Origin: a bacterium
GTDB lineage: Bacteria > Sysuimicrobiota > Sysuimicrobiia > Sysuimicrobiales > Segetimicrobiaceae
Direction: 5' to 3'
NCBI GenBank assembly: GCA_035691305.1
Contig: DASSJF010000082.1
Location: 178,477-242,476, forward strand
Length of the DNA: 64,000 nucleotides
The position numbers and the translations under genes are program-made. A model generated the notes under the pieces. That model ran no database searches and was not told the DNA's origin. It saw only the letters and a list, made by a program, of their open reading frames with translations. How positions within the stretch are numbered: position 1 is the stretch's first letter; each line of letters opens with the position of its first letter. This document shows, in pieces, positions 42,100-49,794 of this stretch.

Positions 42100-43574
42100 G
42101 CGGCGGGAAGCGGATCGTGGGGAACACCGCGATAGCTGAGGCCGTCGAAACGGCGAAGATGCCGGCCGCTCCGCGCGAGGCGTTCCTCGGGCTCGTGCCG
42201 GTGGACGCCCGCCTGGAGCTGACGAAGGCGACGTGGCTTCGCAGCCTGCTGCGGAGCCGCTGGACGACCTTCGTGCCCACCGCGCTCAACCTGTTCCTGT
42301 TCCTGGTGATCCTCGCCGCGGGCGTCGTAGGCACGCCCGTCGGCAACGCGAACATCGCGATCGTCTTCATCTGGATCCTCTGGTGGTCCGCGCTGATGCT
42401 CGTGCTCGTGCCCTTCGCCTCTCGCCTGTGGTGCGGCATGTGCCCGCTTCCGGTGCTCGGCGAGTGGGTGCAGCGGTTCTCGATCGTCAAGCGCCGGTGG
42501 CACCGCCCGCTGGGGCTGTCCCTGAAGTGGCCGAAGAAGCTGCGCAGCATGTGGCTCGTCAACGTCGTCTTCCTCGGCGTCGCGGCGTTCAGCGGGATCA
42601 TCACGACGCGGCCCTGGGCGACCGTGGCGCTGCTCGGCTCGATCATGATTCTCGGCACGGCGCTCTTCCTGGTCTACGAGCGGCGGACGTTCTGCCGCTA
42701 CCTCTGCCCGGTGGGCGGTTTCCTCGGCCTGTACGCCAATTTCGCGGCGATCGAGATCCGGCCCAGGAGCCAGCCGGTCTGCGTCGGCCACAAGTCCAAA
42801 GAGTGCATTCTCGGCAGCATGGCCGGTCACGGCTGCCCGTGGCTCGAGCAGCCGACCAGCCTCAAGCGCAATACCTATTGCGGACTGTGCTTCGAGTGTT
42901 TCCGCTGCTGCTCGCACGACAACATGGGTCTGTTCGCCCGGCCGTTCGGCACGGATCTGCTCGTGGATTCCCACCGCGGCCTCGACGAGTCGTGGAAGGC
43001 CTTCATCATGCTCGGCGCGGCCGGCGTGTACTCCGCGACGATGATGGGGCCGTGGGGCACACTCAAGGACATGGCAAACCTGAGGTCGCTCGGCGGCTGG
43101 GCGCTCTTCGCCGGCGGGCTCATCGCGCTGCTGGCCGGCGTCCTGCCCGCGGTGCACGGCGCCACCGCGTGGTTGTCCTGGCGCCTCGCGGGGCGGACCG
43201 TGCCGTTCCGGCGCGTGTTCACCAACTTCACCTATCACCTGGTGCCGATCGGGCTCCTCGCGTGGATCGGCTTCAGTTTCGCGATCCTGCTGCCCAACGG
43301 CTCGTACGTGATCCGCATCATCTCCGACCCCTTCGGCTGGGGCTGGAACCTCTTCGGTACGGCGCACTTCGCGTGGACGCCGGTGCTGACGAGCTGGATG
43401 CCGGCGCTGCAGGCCGCGGCGCTGCTGTTCGGGTTCGTCTACTCGGTCGACGTGGCGCGCAAGATCGCCCGGCAGACGTTCCCCGCGCCGGCCGCCGCGG
43501 CGCGCGCGGTGCTGCCGCAGATCGTCCTGCTCGCGGGAATCACGGCGGCGTTTCTCTGGCTGTTCGTCGGCTAA
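42096..43574 (+). CDS. NosR/NapH/CcoG-like polytopic iron-sulfur membrane protein
   Basis: A 492-residue inner-membrane protein with about eight to nine hydrophobic helices. Cysteine motifs are C113xxC116P (WCGMCPLP) and C200xxxC204P (FCRYLCPVGG). C229, C237 and C247 follow, then a ferredoxin-like run YCGLCFECFRCC (C262, C265, C268, C271, C272). NosR and NapH proteins with such motifs pass electrons between quinol and the outer face. There is no N-terminal FMN domain as in full NosR. It lies between two CuA genes and is coupled to both by position, so electron transfer to or from CuA is the natural inference. Confidence 0.85.
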   Translation: MSGGKRIVGNTAIAEAVETAKMPAAPREAFLGLVPVDARLELTKATWLRSLLRSRWTTFVPTALNLFLFLVILAAGVVGTPVGNANIAIVFIWILWWSALMLVLVPFASRLWCGMCPLPVLGEWVQRFSIVKRRWHRPLGLSLKWPKKLRSMWLVNVVFLGVAAFSGIITTRPWATVALLGSIMILGTALFLVYERRTFCRYLCPVGGFLGLYANFAAIEIRPRSQPVCVGHKSKECILGSMAGHGCPWLEQPTSLKRNTYCGLCFECFRCCSHDNMGLFARPFGTDLLVDSHRGLDESWKAFIMLGAAGVYSATMMGPWGTLKDMANLRSLGGWALFAGGLIALLAGVLPAVHGATAWLSWRLAGRTVPFRRVFTNFTYHLVPIGLLAWIGFSFAILLPNGSYVIRIISDPFGWGWNLFGTAHFAWTPVLTSWMPALQAAALLFGFVYSVDVARKIARQTFPAPAAAARAVLPQIVLLAGITAAFLWLFVG

Positions 43575-43585
43575 AGGAGGCCGAG

Positions 43586-44023
43586 ATGCGAACCCTCATG
43601 CAGGCGGTATCGAAGCGGACCCGGCAGCGGTTGTTCAAGCTCCGGGCGATCGGAATCGGCGAGTTCGCGGCGCTCGCGGTCGCGGTCGTGGCGCTCGCGA
43701 TCGGCCCGGCGGCCGTGCTGGCCTACGGCCGATACATGGATCGAAATGTCGCCGTGGTGCACGCGCAGCAGTGGCAGTACGCGCCCAACGTGCTGCACGC
43801 GAAGGCGGGCGTGCCGTTCCGGATCCGGCTCGAGTCCGACGACGTCGTGCACGGGTTCCGGATCATCGGCCTGGACGCGCAGGTGACCGCCTTGATTCCC
43901 GGCAAGTCGATGGAGCTCACGGTGACGGCGCCCAAGGCGGGCACCTACCTCTACATGTGCACGACGTTCTGCGGGCTAAAACACGCCACGATGTTCGGCA
44001 AGCTGATCGTGACGGCCCCGTAA
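43586..44023 (+). CDS. Membrane-anchored single-domain CuA cupredoxin, copy 2
   Basis: A 145-residue protein with one N-terminal membrane helix (residues ~24-46) and an outward cupredoxin domain. CuA ligands are H89 in VVHGFRIIGLDA and C125, C129, H133, M136 in CTTFCGLKHATM. It has the same CxxxCxxxHxxM spacing as copy 1 but only one anchor. Strong AAAGGAGG lies at 43573-43580 across the upstream stop. The two CuA copies differ clearly in sequence, so they may have distinct partners. The next gene begins 62 bp later. Confidence 0.87.
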   Translation: MRTLMQAVSKRTRQRLFKLRAIGIGEFAALAVAVVALAIGPAAVLAYGRYMDRNVAVVHAQQWQYAPNVLHAKAGVPFRIRLESDDVVHGFRIIGLDAQVTALIPGKSMELTVTAPKAGTYLYMCTTFCGLKHATMFGKLIVTAP

Positions 44024-44085
44024 GGACTGCCGGAACAGCACGTAGAATTGAGACTCGTCTGAGATTACGCACGCAAGGGGGGGCC

Positions 44086-45522
44086 ATGGTGCCTGCTACG
44101 CGCTACGTGCTCGACGCGACACTCCTCCGCGCGCTTCGTTCCCGCGCGGTCCTTCTTGCCACGCTCGGTCTACTCGCCCTCTGCGTGTGGGCGCGGCCGG
44201 CGGACGCGCTGCCGAGCTTCGCCGCGCAAACCGGCGCGCCGTGCAGTGCGTGCCACGTGGGCGGCTTTGGCCCCCAGCTCACGCCGTTCGGGATCGCGTT
44301 CCGGGCAAACGGCTACACGTGGGGCGGCGGGACCGGCCCCTGGGCGCACATCCCGCTCAACCTCGTCGTGTCACCGAGCTATCAAACCCAGGCGGTGGAC
44401 CAGCCGTCCCCCCCCAGCGGGTACAGCAACACCAACAACTTCTCCAACCTCCTCGGCAGCGGGACGTCGATTTTCATCGCGGGCGGCCACTCGTTCGAGG
44501 GCGAGTACGGCATCGGCGGCTTCGAGCAGATCGGGCTTCTGCAGGCGCCGGGCGGGCCGATGTTCGCGTCCGAGGCCACGTCGGACCTCGCGATCACGAA
44601 GCCCATTACCATCAAGAACCACTCGCTGCTGGTGGGGTTTCACTTCAACAATACGCCGGGGGCGGGGGATCCCTACAACACGCTCTACAACGGTTTTGCG
44701 TTCCCGTACATCATTCCCTTTATCGGACCGTTCCCGGCCGCGAACCCGGCGATCGCCGGCCTCGGAACGACCGTCTACGGGACAACGCTGTACGCACTGT
44801 ACGATAACAGCTGGTATGTCGAGGCCGGCCTTTACCAATCGTGGGACCCGAACACGCTCACGACGATGAACATCGCCGCCTCGAGCTTTGGCACGATCGT
44901 CGGCGGGGCGCCCTACTTCCGGTTGGCGCACCAGCAGTCGTGGGGCCCGAACTTCCTCGAAATCGGCGGCGTGTACATGAACATGCCGCTGCGGAACGTG
45001 CCCGGCGCCAACAGCCCAACCGACCAGAATTCGTTCACTGACTGGGGAATCGACGCGACCTATCAGCGCACATACGGCGCCAACGTCCTGGCAATCACGA
45101 GCAACGTCCTGTTCGAGAACCAAAACCTGGCGGCGTCGTCGGCGGCGGGGTTGTCGGCCAACGCCACCAACAATCTGACGCAGTTCCGCATCGCGGCATC
45201 GTACTACTGGAACAGCCGGTACGGGGCCACGCTGGCCTTCACCAGCACGACCGGGAGTACGGATACGGGCCTCTACGCGCCGGCTGCGCTGACGGGCAGC
45301 GCCAACGGCAGCCCGAATTCGCAGGCGATCATCGCGCAGGTCGACTGGACCCCGTTCGGAAGCGACGTGAGCCACCCAGGTTATCCGTGGCTCAACGTCC
45401 GGATCGGACTGCAGTACACGGACTACCTGATGTTCAACGGCGGGACGACGAACTACGACGGCTCCGGCCGGAACGCGAGCGACAACAACACGCTCCTGCT
45501 GTTCACCTGGTGGGCGTTCTAG
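44086..45522 (+). CDS. Monoheme cytochrome c fused to a predicted outer-membrane beta-barrel (Cyc2-like architecture)
   Basis: A 478-residue exported protein. The signal peptide ends near residue 41 (ARPADALP). One heme c motif follows, C53-S-A-C56-H57, in the context SFAAQTGAPCSACH...LTPFGIAFRANGY. The remaining ~400 residues are rich in Asn, Thr, Tyr and Gly, with alternating strands, and end in a terminal Phe (TWWAF), a typical barrel-assembly signal. This layout is known from Cyc2-type fused cytochrome-porins, some of which oxidise iron. Relatives occur widely outside iron oxidisers, so that role is not proven. It is the last gene of the cluster. Confidence 0.8.
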   Translation: MVPATRYVLDATLLRALRSRAVLLATLGLLALCVWARPADALPSFAAQTGAPCSACHVGGFGPQLTPFGIAFRANGYTWGGGTGPWAHIPLNLVVSPSYQTQAVDQPSPPSGYSNTNNFSNLLGSGTSIFIAGGHSFEGEYGIGGFEQIGLLQAPGGPMFASEATSDLAITKPITIKNHSLLVGFHFNNTPGAGDPYNTLYNGFAFPYIIPFIGPFPAANPAIAGLGTTVYGTTLYALYDNSWYVEAGLYQSWDPNTLTTMNIAASSFGTIVGGAPYFRLAHQQSWGPNFLEIGGVYMNMPLRNVPGANSPTDQNSFTDWGIDATYQRTYGANVLAITSNVLFENQNLAASSAAGLSANATNNLTQFRIAASYYWNSRYGATLAFTSTTGSTDTGLYAPAALTGSANGSPNSQAIIAQVDWTPFGSDVSHPGYPWLNVRIGLQYTDYLMFNGGTTNYDGSGRNASDNNTLLLFTWWAF

Positions 45523-45533
45523 GGCGGTAGACC

Positions 45534-45576
45534 ACGGACGGCGGCGGGGATACGCGCCCGCCGCCGTCCGTTTGTT
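45534..45576 (+). terminator. Strong intrinsic terminator between convergent operons
   Basis: A perfect 15-bp stem (45534-45548 with 45557-45571), rich in G and C, with an 8-nt loop (GATACGCG), is followed by TTTGTT. It ends the copper/cytochrome cluster. The opposite-strand response regulator gene stops at 45575, within the element, so the hairpin may serve both directions. Confidence 0.85.
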
Positions 45577-46237
45577 AGGGCTCGGGCGGTTCGCTGTCGA
45601 TCAGCCGCTCGCGGATCGCAAACCGGACGAGCTCCGCGCGGTTGTGCAGGCCCAGCTTGTTCATGATGTTGGTGCGGTGCCGCTCCACGGTGTTCGGGCT
45701 CAGGCCGAGCTGCTCGGCGATCGCCTTTCCGGTGAGCCCCTGCGCGATAAGGGTGAGCACCTCGCGCTCGCGTCCCGTGAGGCCCGGCCCGGCCCCTTCG
45801 GTTTCGCGCTCCCCCGCGCGGCGGAACTCGGTCAGCATCCGCTTCGCCTGCTCGGGCGTGAGATAGGCCGTCCCGGCCGCCGCGGCGCGCACGGCCTCCA
45901 GCAGCTGGGCCGGGTCGGCGCCCTTGAGGACGTAGGCTTCGGCGCCGGCCGCGAGGGCTTCCAGAAAGAAGCGCTGGTCGCCGTGCATGGTAAGGGCGAC
46001 GAGGTGCACCTCCGCGGCCTCGCGTTTGATTCGGCGGATCGCCTCGAGCCCGCCCATGCCGGGCATGTTGAGGTCCATCACCGCTACGTCGGGGCGCAGG
46101 GTCTGTGCCATCGCCAGGGCTTCCTCGCCCGTCCCGGCCTCGCCGACGACGGCGATATCGGACTTGCCTTCGAGAAACGCCCGGATGCCCGCGCGGACTA
46201 TCCGGTGATCATCCGCGATCAGCACCCTAATCGGCAC
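45575..46237 (-). CDS. NarL/FixJ-type response regulator
   Basis: A 220-residue regulator with an intact receiver: the acidic pair near residues 9-10 (ADDH), phospho-acceptor D55 in VMDLNMPGMGG, T83 and K105. A LuxR-type helix-turn-helix follows (LTGREREVLTLIAQGLTGKAIAEQLGLS). It overlaps the histidine kinase gene by 11 bp and is surely its partner. It converges on the copper cluster across the shared terminator. Control of that cluster is possible but unproven. Confidence 0.92.
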   Translation of the reverse strand: MPIRVLIADDHRIVRAGIRAFLEGKSDIAVVGEAGTGEEALAMAQTLRPDVAVMDLNMPGMGGLEAIRRIKREAAEVHLVALTMHGDQRFFLEALAAGAEAYVLKGADPAQLLEAVRAAAAGTAYLTPEQAKRMLTEFRRAGERETEGAGPGLTGREREVLTLIAQGLTGKAIAEQLGLSPNTVERHRTNIMNKLGLHNRAELVRFAIRERLIDSEPPEP

Positions 46238-47969
46238 CCGGCGTCTCCTCCACCGGAATCCTGGCAGACACGCGCGTGCCCTCCCCCGGCCGGGACGTCA
46301 CCGACAGCGTCCCGCCGAGCAGCGCGGCCCGCTCGCGCATGCCGGCGAGGCCCCAGCCGCGTTCTTCGCGCGGCACCGCCAGCCGCTCGACGTCGAAGCC
46401 CCGGCCGTCGTCGACGACGACCAGCTCGAGCGACCCGTCCGCGCGCGCGAGGGAAATCGTGACATGCCGCGCCTGCGCGTGCCGGATGATGTTCGTGATC
46501 GCTTCCTGGGCGAGACGAAACGTCACCAGTTCGAGCCGGCGGGGCAGGCGATCGTGTTCGGCCAGTCCGGAGACGGTGATGCGCAGACCGATGCCGGCCG
46601 GAGCCAGGTGGGAGTCGGCGCACCAGCGGATGGCCGGGACGAGTCCGAGATCGTCCAGCACCGCGGGCCGCAGGTCGAGCATGAGCCGCCGCACGTTCCC
46701 GATCATCTCCGAGGTCTCGACGCGGATCGCTGCGAGCTGCGAGCGCGCGGCGCCGTCCTCGGGCGGGAGCGTCCCCTCGACGGCGCCGAGCTGGAGTACC
46801 AGGGCGCTCAGGCCCTGACCGATCTCGTCGTGGAGTTCTCGCGCCACGCGGCGGCGCTCATCCTCCTGCGCGACGACGATCCGCTCCAGCAGCTGGCGGC
46901 GGAGGGCGTGGGCGGCGCTGAGCTCCTGGGTGCGGCGGGCCACCCGGCTCTCCAGCTCCCGGTTCCAGGCGGCGATCTCTTCGCGCGATGTCCGCAGCGT
47001 CACCCGCATCGCTTCGAAGGTCTCCGCGAGGGCGCCTACCTCGTCCCGGCGCTCCACGTGCACCGCGTCCTCGAGATTGCCGCCGGCGATGTGCTCGGCG
47101 GCGCTGCGCAGACGCGCGAGCGGTCGGACCACGCCTTTCGTGTCGAAGAACGCCAGCGTCGACATACCCCCGACGATGACCGCGCCGAGCGCCAACAGTC
47201 CCGCGAGGAGCGCGTACGGGAGCGAGAGCACGACGTCGCGCGGCTCTTCGAGGTTGACGGCCCATCCCGGGAATCCCGTCAGCGGCGTATAGGCGACGTA
47301 GTGCGGATGGCCCGGCACGTTGTGGAGGACGATCGCGTTCTGCCCGGGCCGCACCAGCGGCGCCAGCATGGGAAGATGCTCGCTCGGGCGGCCGACGTCC
47401 GCCATGATCGCGGCTGCGCGCACGGTCCCGCCCGGGTCCATGATCTCGAAGTCGACGGGGCGTCCCCCCCGCTCGTCGAAGGCCCCGGCGAGCGCCACGC
47501 GTTCCAGATCGACCGCGCCGACGAGCACATCGCCTCCCGCAAGCGGGACGGTAAGCGCGGTCAGGCGGACCGCCGGCGCGACGCGGGTCGGCGGCAGCGG
47601 AGCCGCGCCGCTGGCCGCGGCGCCCTCGATCGCCGCGGCCAGATCCGGCGACATCGAAGCGAACCACGCCGCGGGCTGCGCCCAGACCACGCGGCCGTTC
47701 GGCCGCACGATCGCGAGGCCGGAGAACCGGCGGGCCCACTCGGAATTCTCGAGGACCGCCGCCCGGCGCTCGGGCGAGGTTTCCTGGGAGAGCTCCCAGC
47801 CCAAGTCGTCGAGCTCGTGCCGGTACCCGTCGAGGATCGCGGCGATGCCGCCGGTCAGCGCCGCCGCGACGCGGACCCGTTGCTGAAGCACGGTGGACGT
47901 GGCTTCCTGCACCGCCCGTACCGCAATGACCGCAAACACCGCGAGGATGACCGCGGTGGCGGCCGCCAC
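46227..47969 (-). CDS. NarX/DesK-type sensor histidine kinase
   Basis: A 580-residue kinase with an N-terminal membrane helix, an extracytoplasmic sensor of ~220 residues and a second helix (~248-274). HAMP (~275-328), HisKA_3 with phospho-acceptor H380 in ARELHDEIGQGL, and an HATPase domain (VVDDGRGFD, GWGLAGMRERA) follow. The GTG at 47969 falls within the first helix, and the in-frame upstream residues LGLQARITLS look like a genuine kinase N-terminus. The true start may be a nonstandard codon 20-90 bp upstream. The sensed signal is unknown. Confidence 0.88.
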   Translation of the reverse strand: MAAATAVILAVFAVIAVRAVQEATSTVLQQRVRVAAALTGGIAAILDGYRHELDDLGWELSQETSPERRAAVLENSEWARRFSGLAIVRPNGRVVWAQPAAWFASMSPDLAAAIEGAAASGAAPLPPTRVAPAVRLTALTVPLAGGDVLVGAVDLERVALAGAFDERGGRPVDFEIMDPGGTVRAAAIMADVGRPSEHLPMLAPLVRPGQNAIVLHNVPGHPHYVAYTPLTGFPGWAVNLEEPRDVVLSLPYALLAGLLALGAVIVGGMSTLAFFDTKGVVRPLARLRSAAEHIAGGNLEDAVHVERRDEVGALAETFEAMRVTLRTSREEIAAWNRELESRVARRTQELSAAHALRRQLLERIVVAQEDERRRVARELHDEIGQGLSALVLQLGAVEGTLPPEDGAARSQLAAIRVETSEMIGNVRRLMLDLRPAVLDDLGLVPAIRWCADSHLAPAGIGLRITVSGLAEHDRLPRRLELVTFRLAQEAITNIIRHAQARHVTISLARADGSLELVVVDDGRGFDVERLAVPREERGWGLAGMRERAALLGGTLSVTSRPGEGTRVSARIPVEETPGAD

Positions 47970-48174
47970 GCTGAGCGTAATGCGTGCCTGCAGCCCCAGG
48001 GATCCGCCCGGTAGCCGCCGCTTTGACCCCGGTGTTCCGGGAACAGGGACCGTAATCGACCTCCTCGGCCCGGCTGTGTCGCGCTTGTCCCCCCAGTATG
48101 GCGGCGCGTCGGTGGCGGCACCATACGGCAGGGGCTGGATTGTCGAGGTCGGGCCCCGGCCGGATGCCGCGGCG

Positions 48175-49794
48175 CTACGTGGAGTAGTCCGCGTACCGCG
48201 CGGTCTGAGCGCGCGCGGTCGGGTCGGTGATTACGTTCACGACCGCGGGCGTTCCGCTTGCCGCCGCGCGCTCCAGCGCGGGCCGGATCTGCCCGGGGTC
48301 CTCGACGTACTCGGCGTGGCAGCCGATCGCGCCGAACATGAGGTCGTAGCGCGTGAAGCCGAGGTCGCGGCCCGTCTTCGGCCGATCGGTCGCCGTCCAC
48401 CCGCCGTTGTTCGAGATGATGCAGATCACCGGCAGGCGATGGCGCAGGGCGGTGTCCATCTCCATCGCGTTGAGCCCAAACGAGCCGTCGCCGTGCAGGA
48501 CTACGACGAGCGCGTCCGGCATCGCGGCTTTGGCGCCGAGGCCGAACGGCAGCCCGACACCCATGCAGCCGTACGGTCCCGAGTTCAGGCTGTGCGGCGC
48601 GTAGAATGGGATCGCGCTGCGTGCGTAGTTGAGGATCTCCTGGCCGTCGACGCACAGCACCGCGCCGCGCGGAAGAAAGTCGCGGACCTCTTTGCAGAGG
48701 CGAAGGGGGTGGATCGGGGTGGCGCCGGAGGACATGCGCTTTTCGAGTTCCGCGCGCTTCTCTTCGTCCTCGCCGGCGAGGCCGGAGATCCAGCCCGCGC
48801 GTCGCTCCGGACGGAGGCGGCCGCTGCCGGCGGCGATAAGCTGCGCCAGCACCGCTTTCGCGTCGCCCGTGATGCCGACGTCGGGCGTCCGGTTGCGGCC
48901 GATCTCCGCCGGATCGATGTCGATCTGAATCAGCTTCGCCCTCGGGTTGACGCGCGGCGGCCGTGTGTAACCGACCACGTAGTTTTGCCGCGTCGCCGCC
49001 AGCACGACGAGGTCGGCGTCGCGCCACGCGGCGCTCCGCGCGCCGAGGAACGACAGCGGGTGGTCCTCGGGGATGGCCCCGCGTCCCTGCGGGGTGGTGT
49101 AGAACGGGATCTTCGCCTGCTCCACGAGCGCGCGCAGCTCCGGCTCGGCTTCGGCCCACAGCACGCCGCTGCCGCTGATCACAACGGGGCGCTCGGACGC
49201 CGCGATGAGGCCGACTGCCCGCTCGACGAGCGCCGGATCGCCCTGCGGCCGGTGCCGGCCGCCCGGGGCCGCCGTCCACCGCACCTGATCGTCGGGGACC
49301 TCGCGGTACAACACGTCGCCCGGCATGTCGAGGTAGACAGGACCGGGCCGCGATCCAAAGGCGTGGCGAAACGCCGTCGCGACGAGCTCGGGAATCCGTC
49401 GCGGATCGTAGCAGCGCTCCGCCCAGCGGGTGATCGGCCGGAACACCGCCACTTGATCGGTCTCCTGGAAGGCGCCCATCCCGGACTGAGAAACCGGCGT
49501 CGAGCCGCCGATCGCGACGACCGGCGCGGAGTCGACGGAGGCGTTGGCGACGCCCGTGACGAGGTTGGTGGCGCCCGGGCCGCTGCAGGCCATGCACACC
49601 GCGGGGCGCCGGCGCAGCCGGCTGTAGGCGTTGGCCATCATCGCGGCGGCCTGTTCGTGCCGGACGTCGATCATCCGGATCTCCTGTTGACCGCACGCGT
49701 TCTCGCAGTCGATCATGGGGCCGCCCATCAGAAAGAAAATCACCTCGACCCCGTGGTCTTTGAGCGTCCGCGCGAGAATCTCGTTGCCGGTCAT
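48175..49794 (-). CDS. Thiamine diphosphate enzyme (oxalyl-CoA decarboxylase / 2-hydroxyacyl-CoA lyase-like)
   Basis: A 539-residue three-domain ThDP enzyme. The catalytic Glu is E47 in DVRHEQAA. The cofactor-binding motif is GDGSFGLNAMEMDTAL...NNGGW. The stretch GAFQETDQVAVFRPITRWAER and the GPGATNLVTGVANA region fit oxalyl-CoA decarboxylase or 2-hydroxyacyl-CoA lyase better than acetolactate synthase. A four-base overlap with a family III CoA transferase gene upstream recalls the oxc-frc pairing of oxalate catabolism. The exact acyl-CoA is not established. Confidence 0.85.
   Translation of the reverse strand: MTGNEILARTLKDHGVEVIFFLMGGPMIDCENACGQQEIRMIDVRHEQAAAMMANAYSRLRRRPAVCMACSGPGATNLVTGVANASVDSAPVVAIGGSTPVSQSGMGAFQETDQVAVFRPITRWAERCYDPRRIPELVATAFRHAFGSRPGPVYLDMPGDVLYREVPDDQVRWTAAPGGRHRPQGDPALVERAVGLIAASERPVVISGSGVLWAEAEPELRALVEQAKIPFYTTPQGRGAIPEDHPLSFLGARSAAWRDADLVVLAATRQNYVVGYTRPPRVNPRAKLIQIDIDPAEIGRNRTPDVGITGDAKAVLAQLIAAGSGRLRPERRAGWISGLAGEDEEKRAELEKRMSSGATPIHPLRLCKEVRDFLPRGAVLCVDGQEILNYARSAIPFYAPHSLNSGPYGCMGVGLPFGLGAKAAMPDALVVVLHGDGSFGLNAMEMDTALRHRLPVICIISNNGGWTATDRPKTGRDLGFTRYDLMFGAIGCHAEYVEDPGQIRPALERAAASGTPAVVNVITDPTARAQTARYADYST

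Noticed and set aside
42096..43574. Full NosR with FMN domain, hence nitrous oxide respiration
   Set aside because: No FMN-binding domain precedes the membrane part, and there is no nosZ, nosD or nosL in the window. Only a NosR/NapH-like label is supported.
44086..45522. Proof of iron oxidation from the Cyc2-like protein
   Set aside because: Single-heme barrel proteins with the same N-terminal motif are widespread outside iron oxidisers, so only the architecture is claimed.
45575..46462. Plus-strand open frame opposite the response regulator
   Set aside because: Composition is typical of antisense and it overlaps a clear NarL-type gene with all receiver residues.
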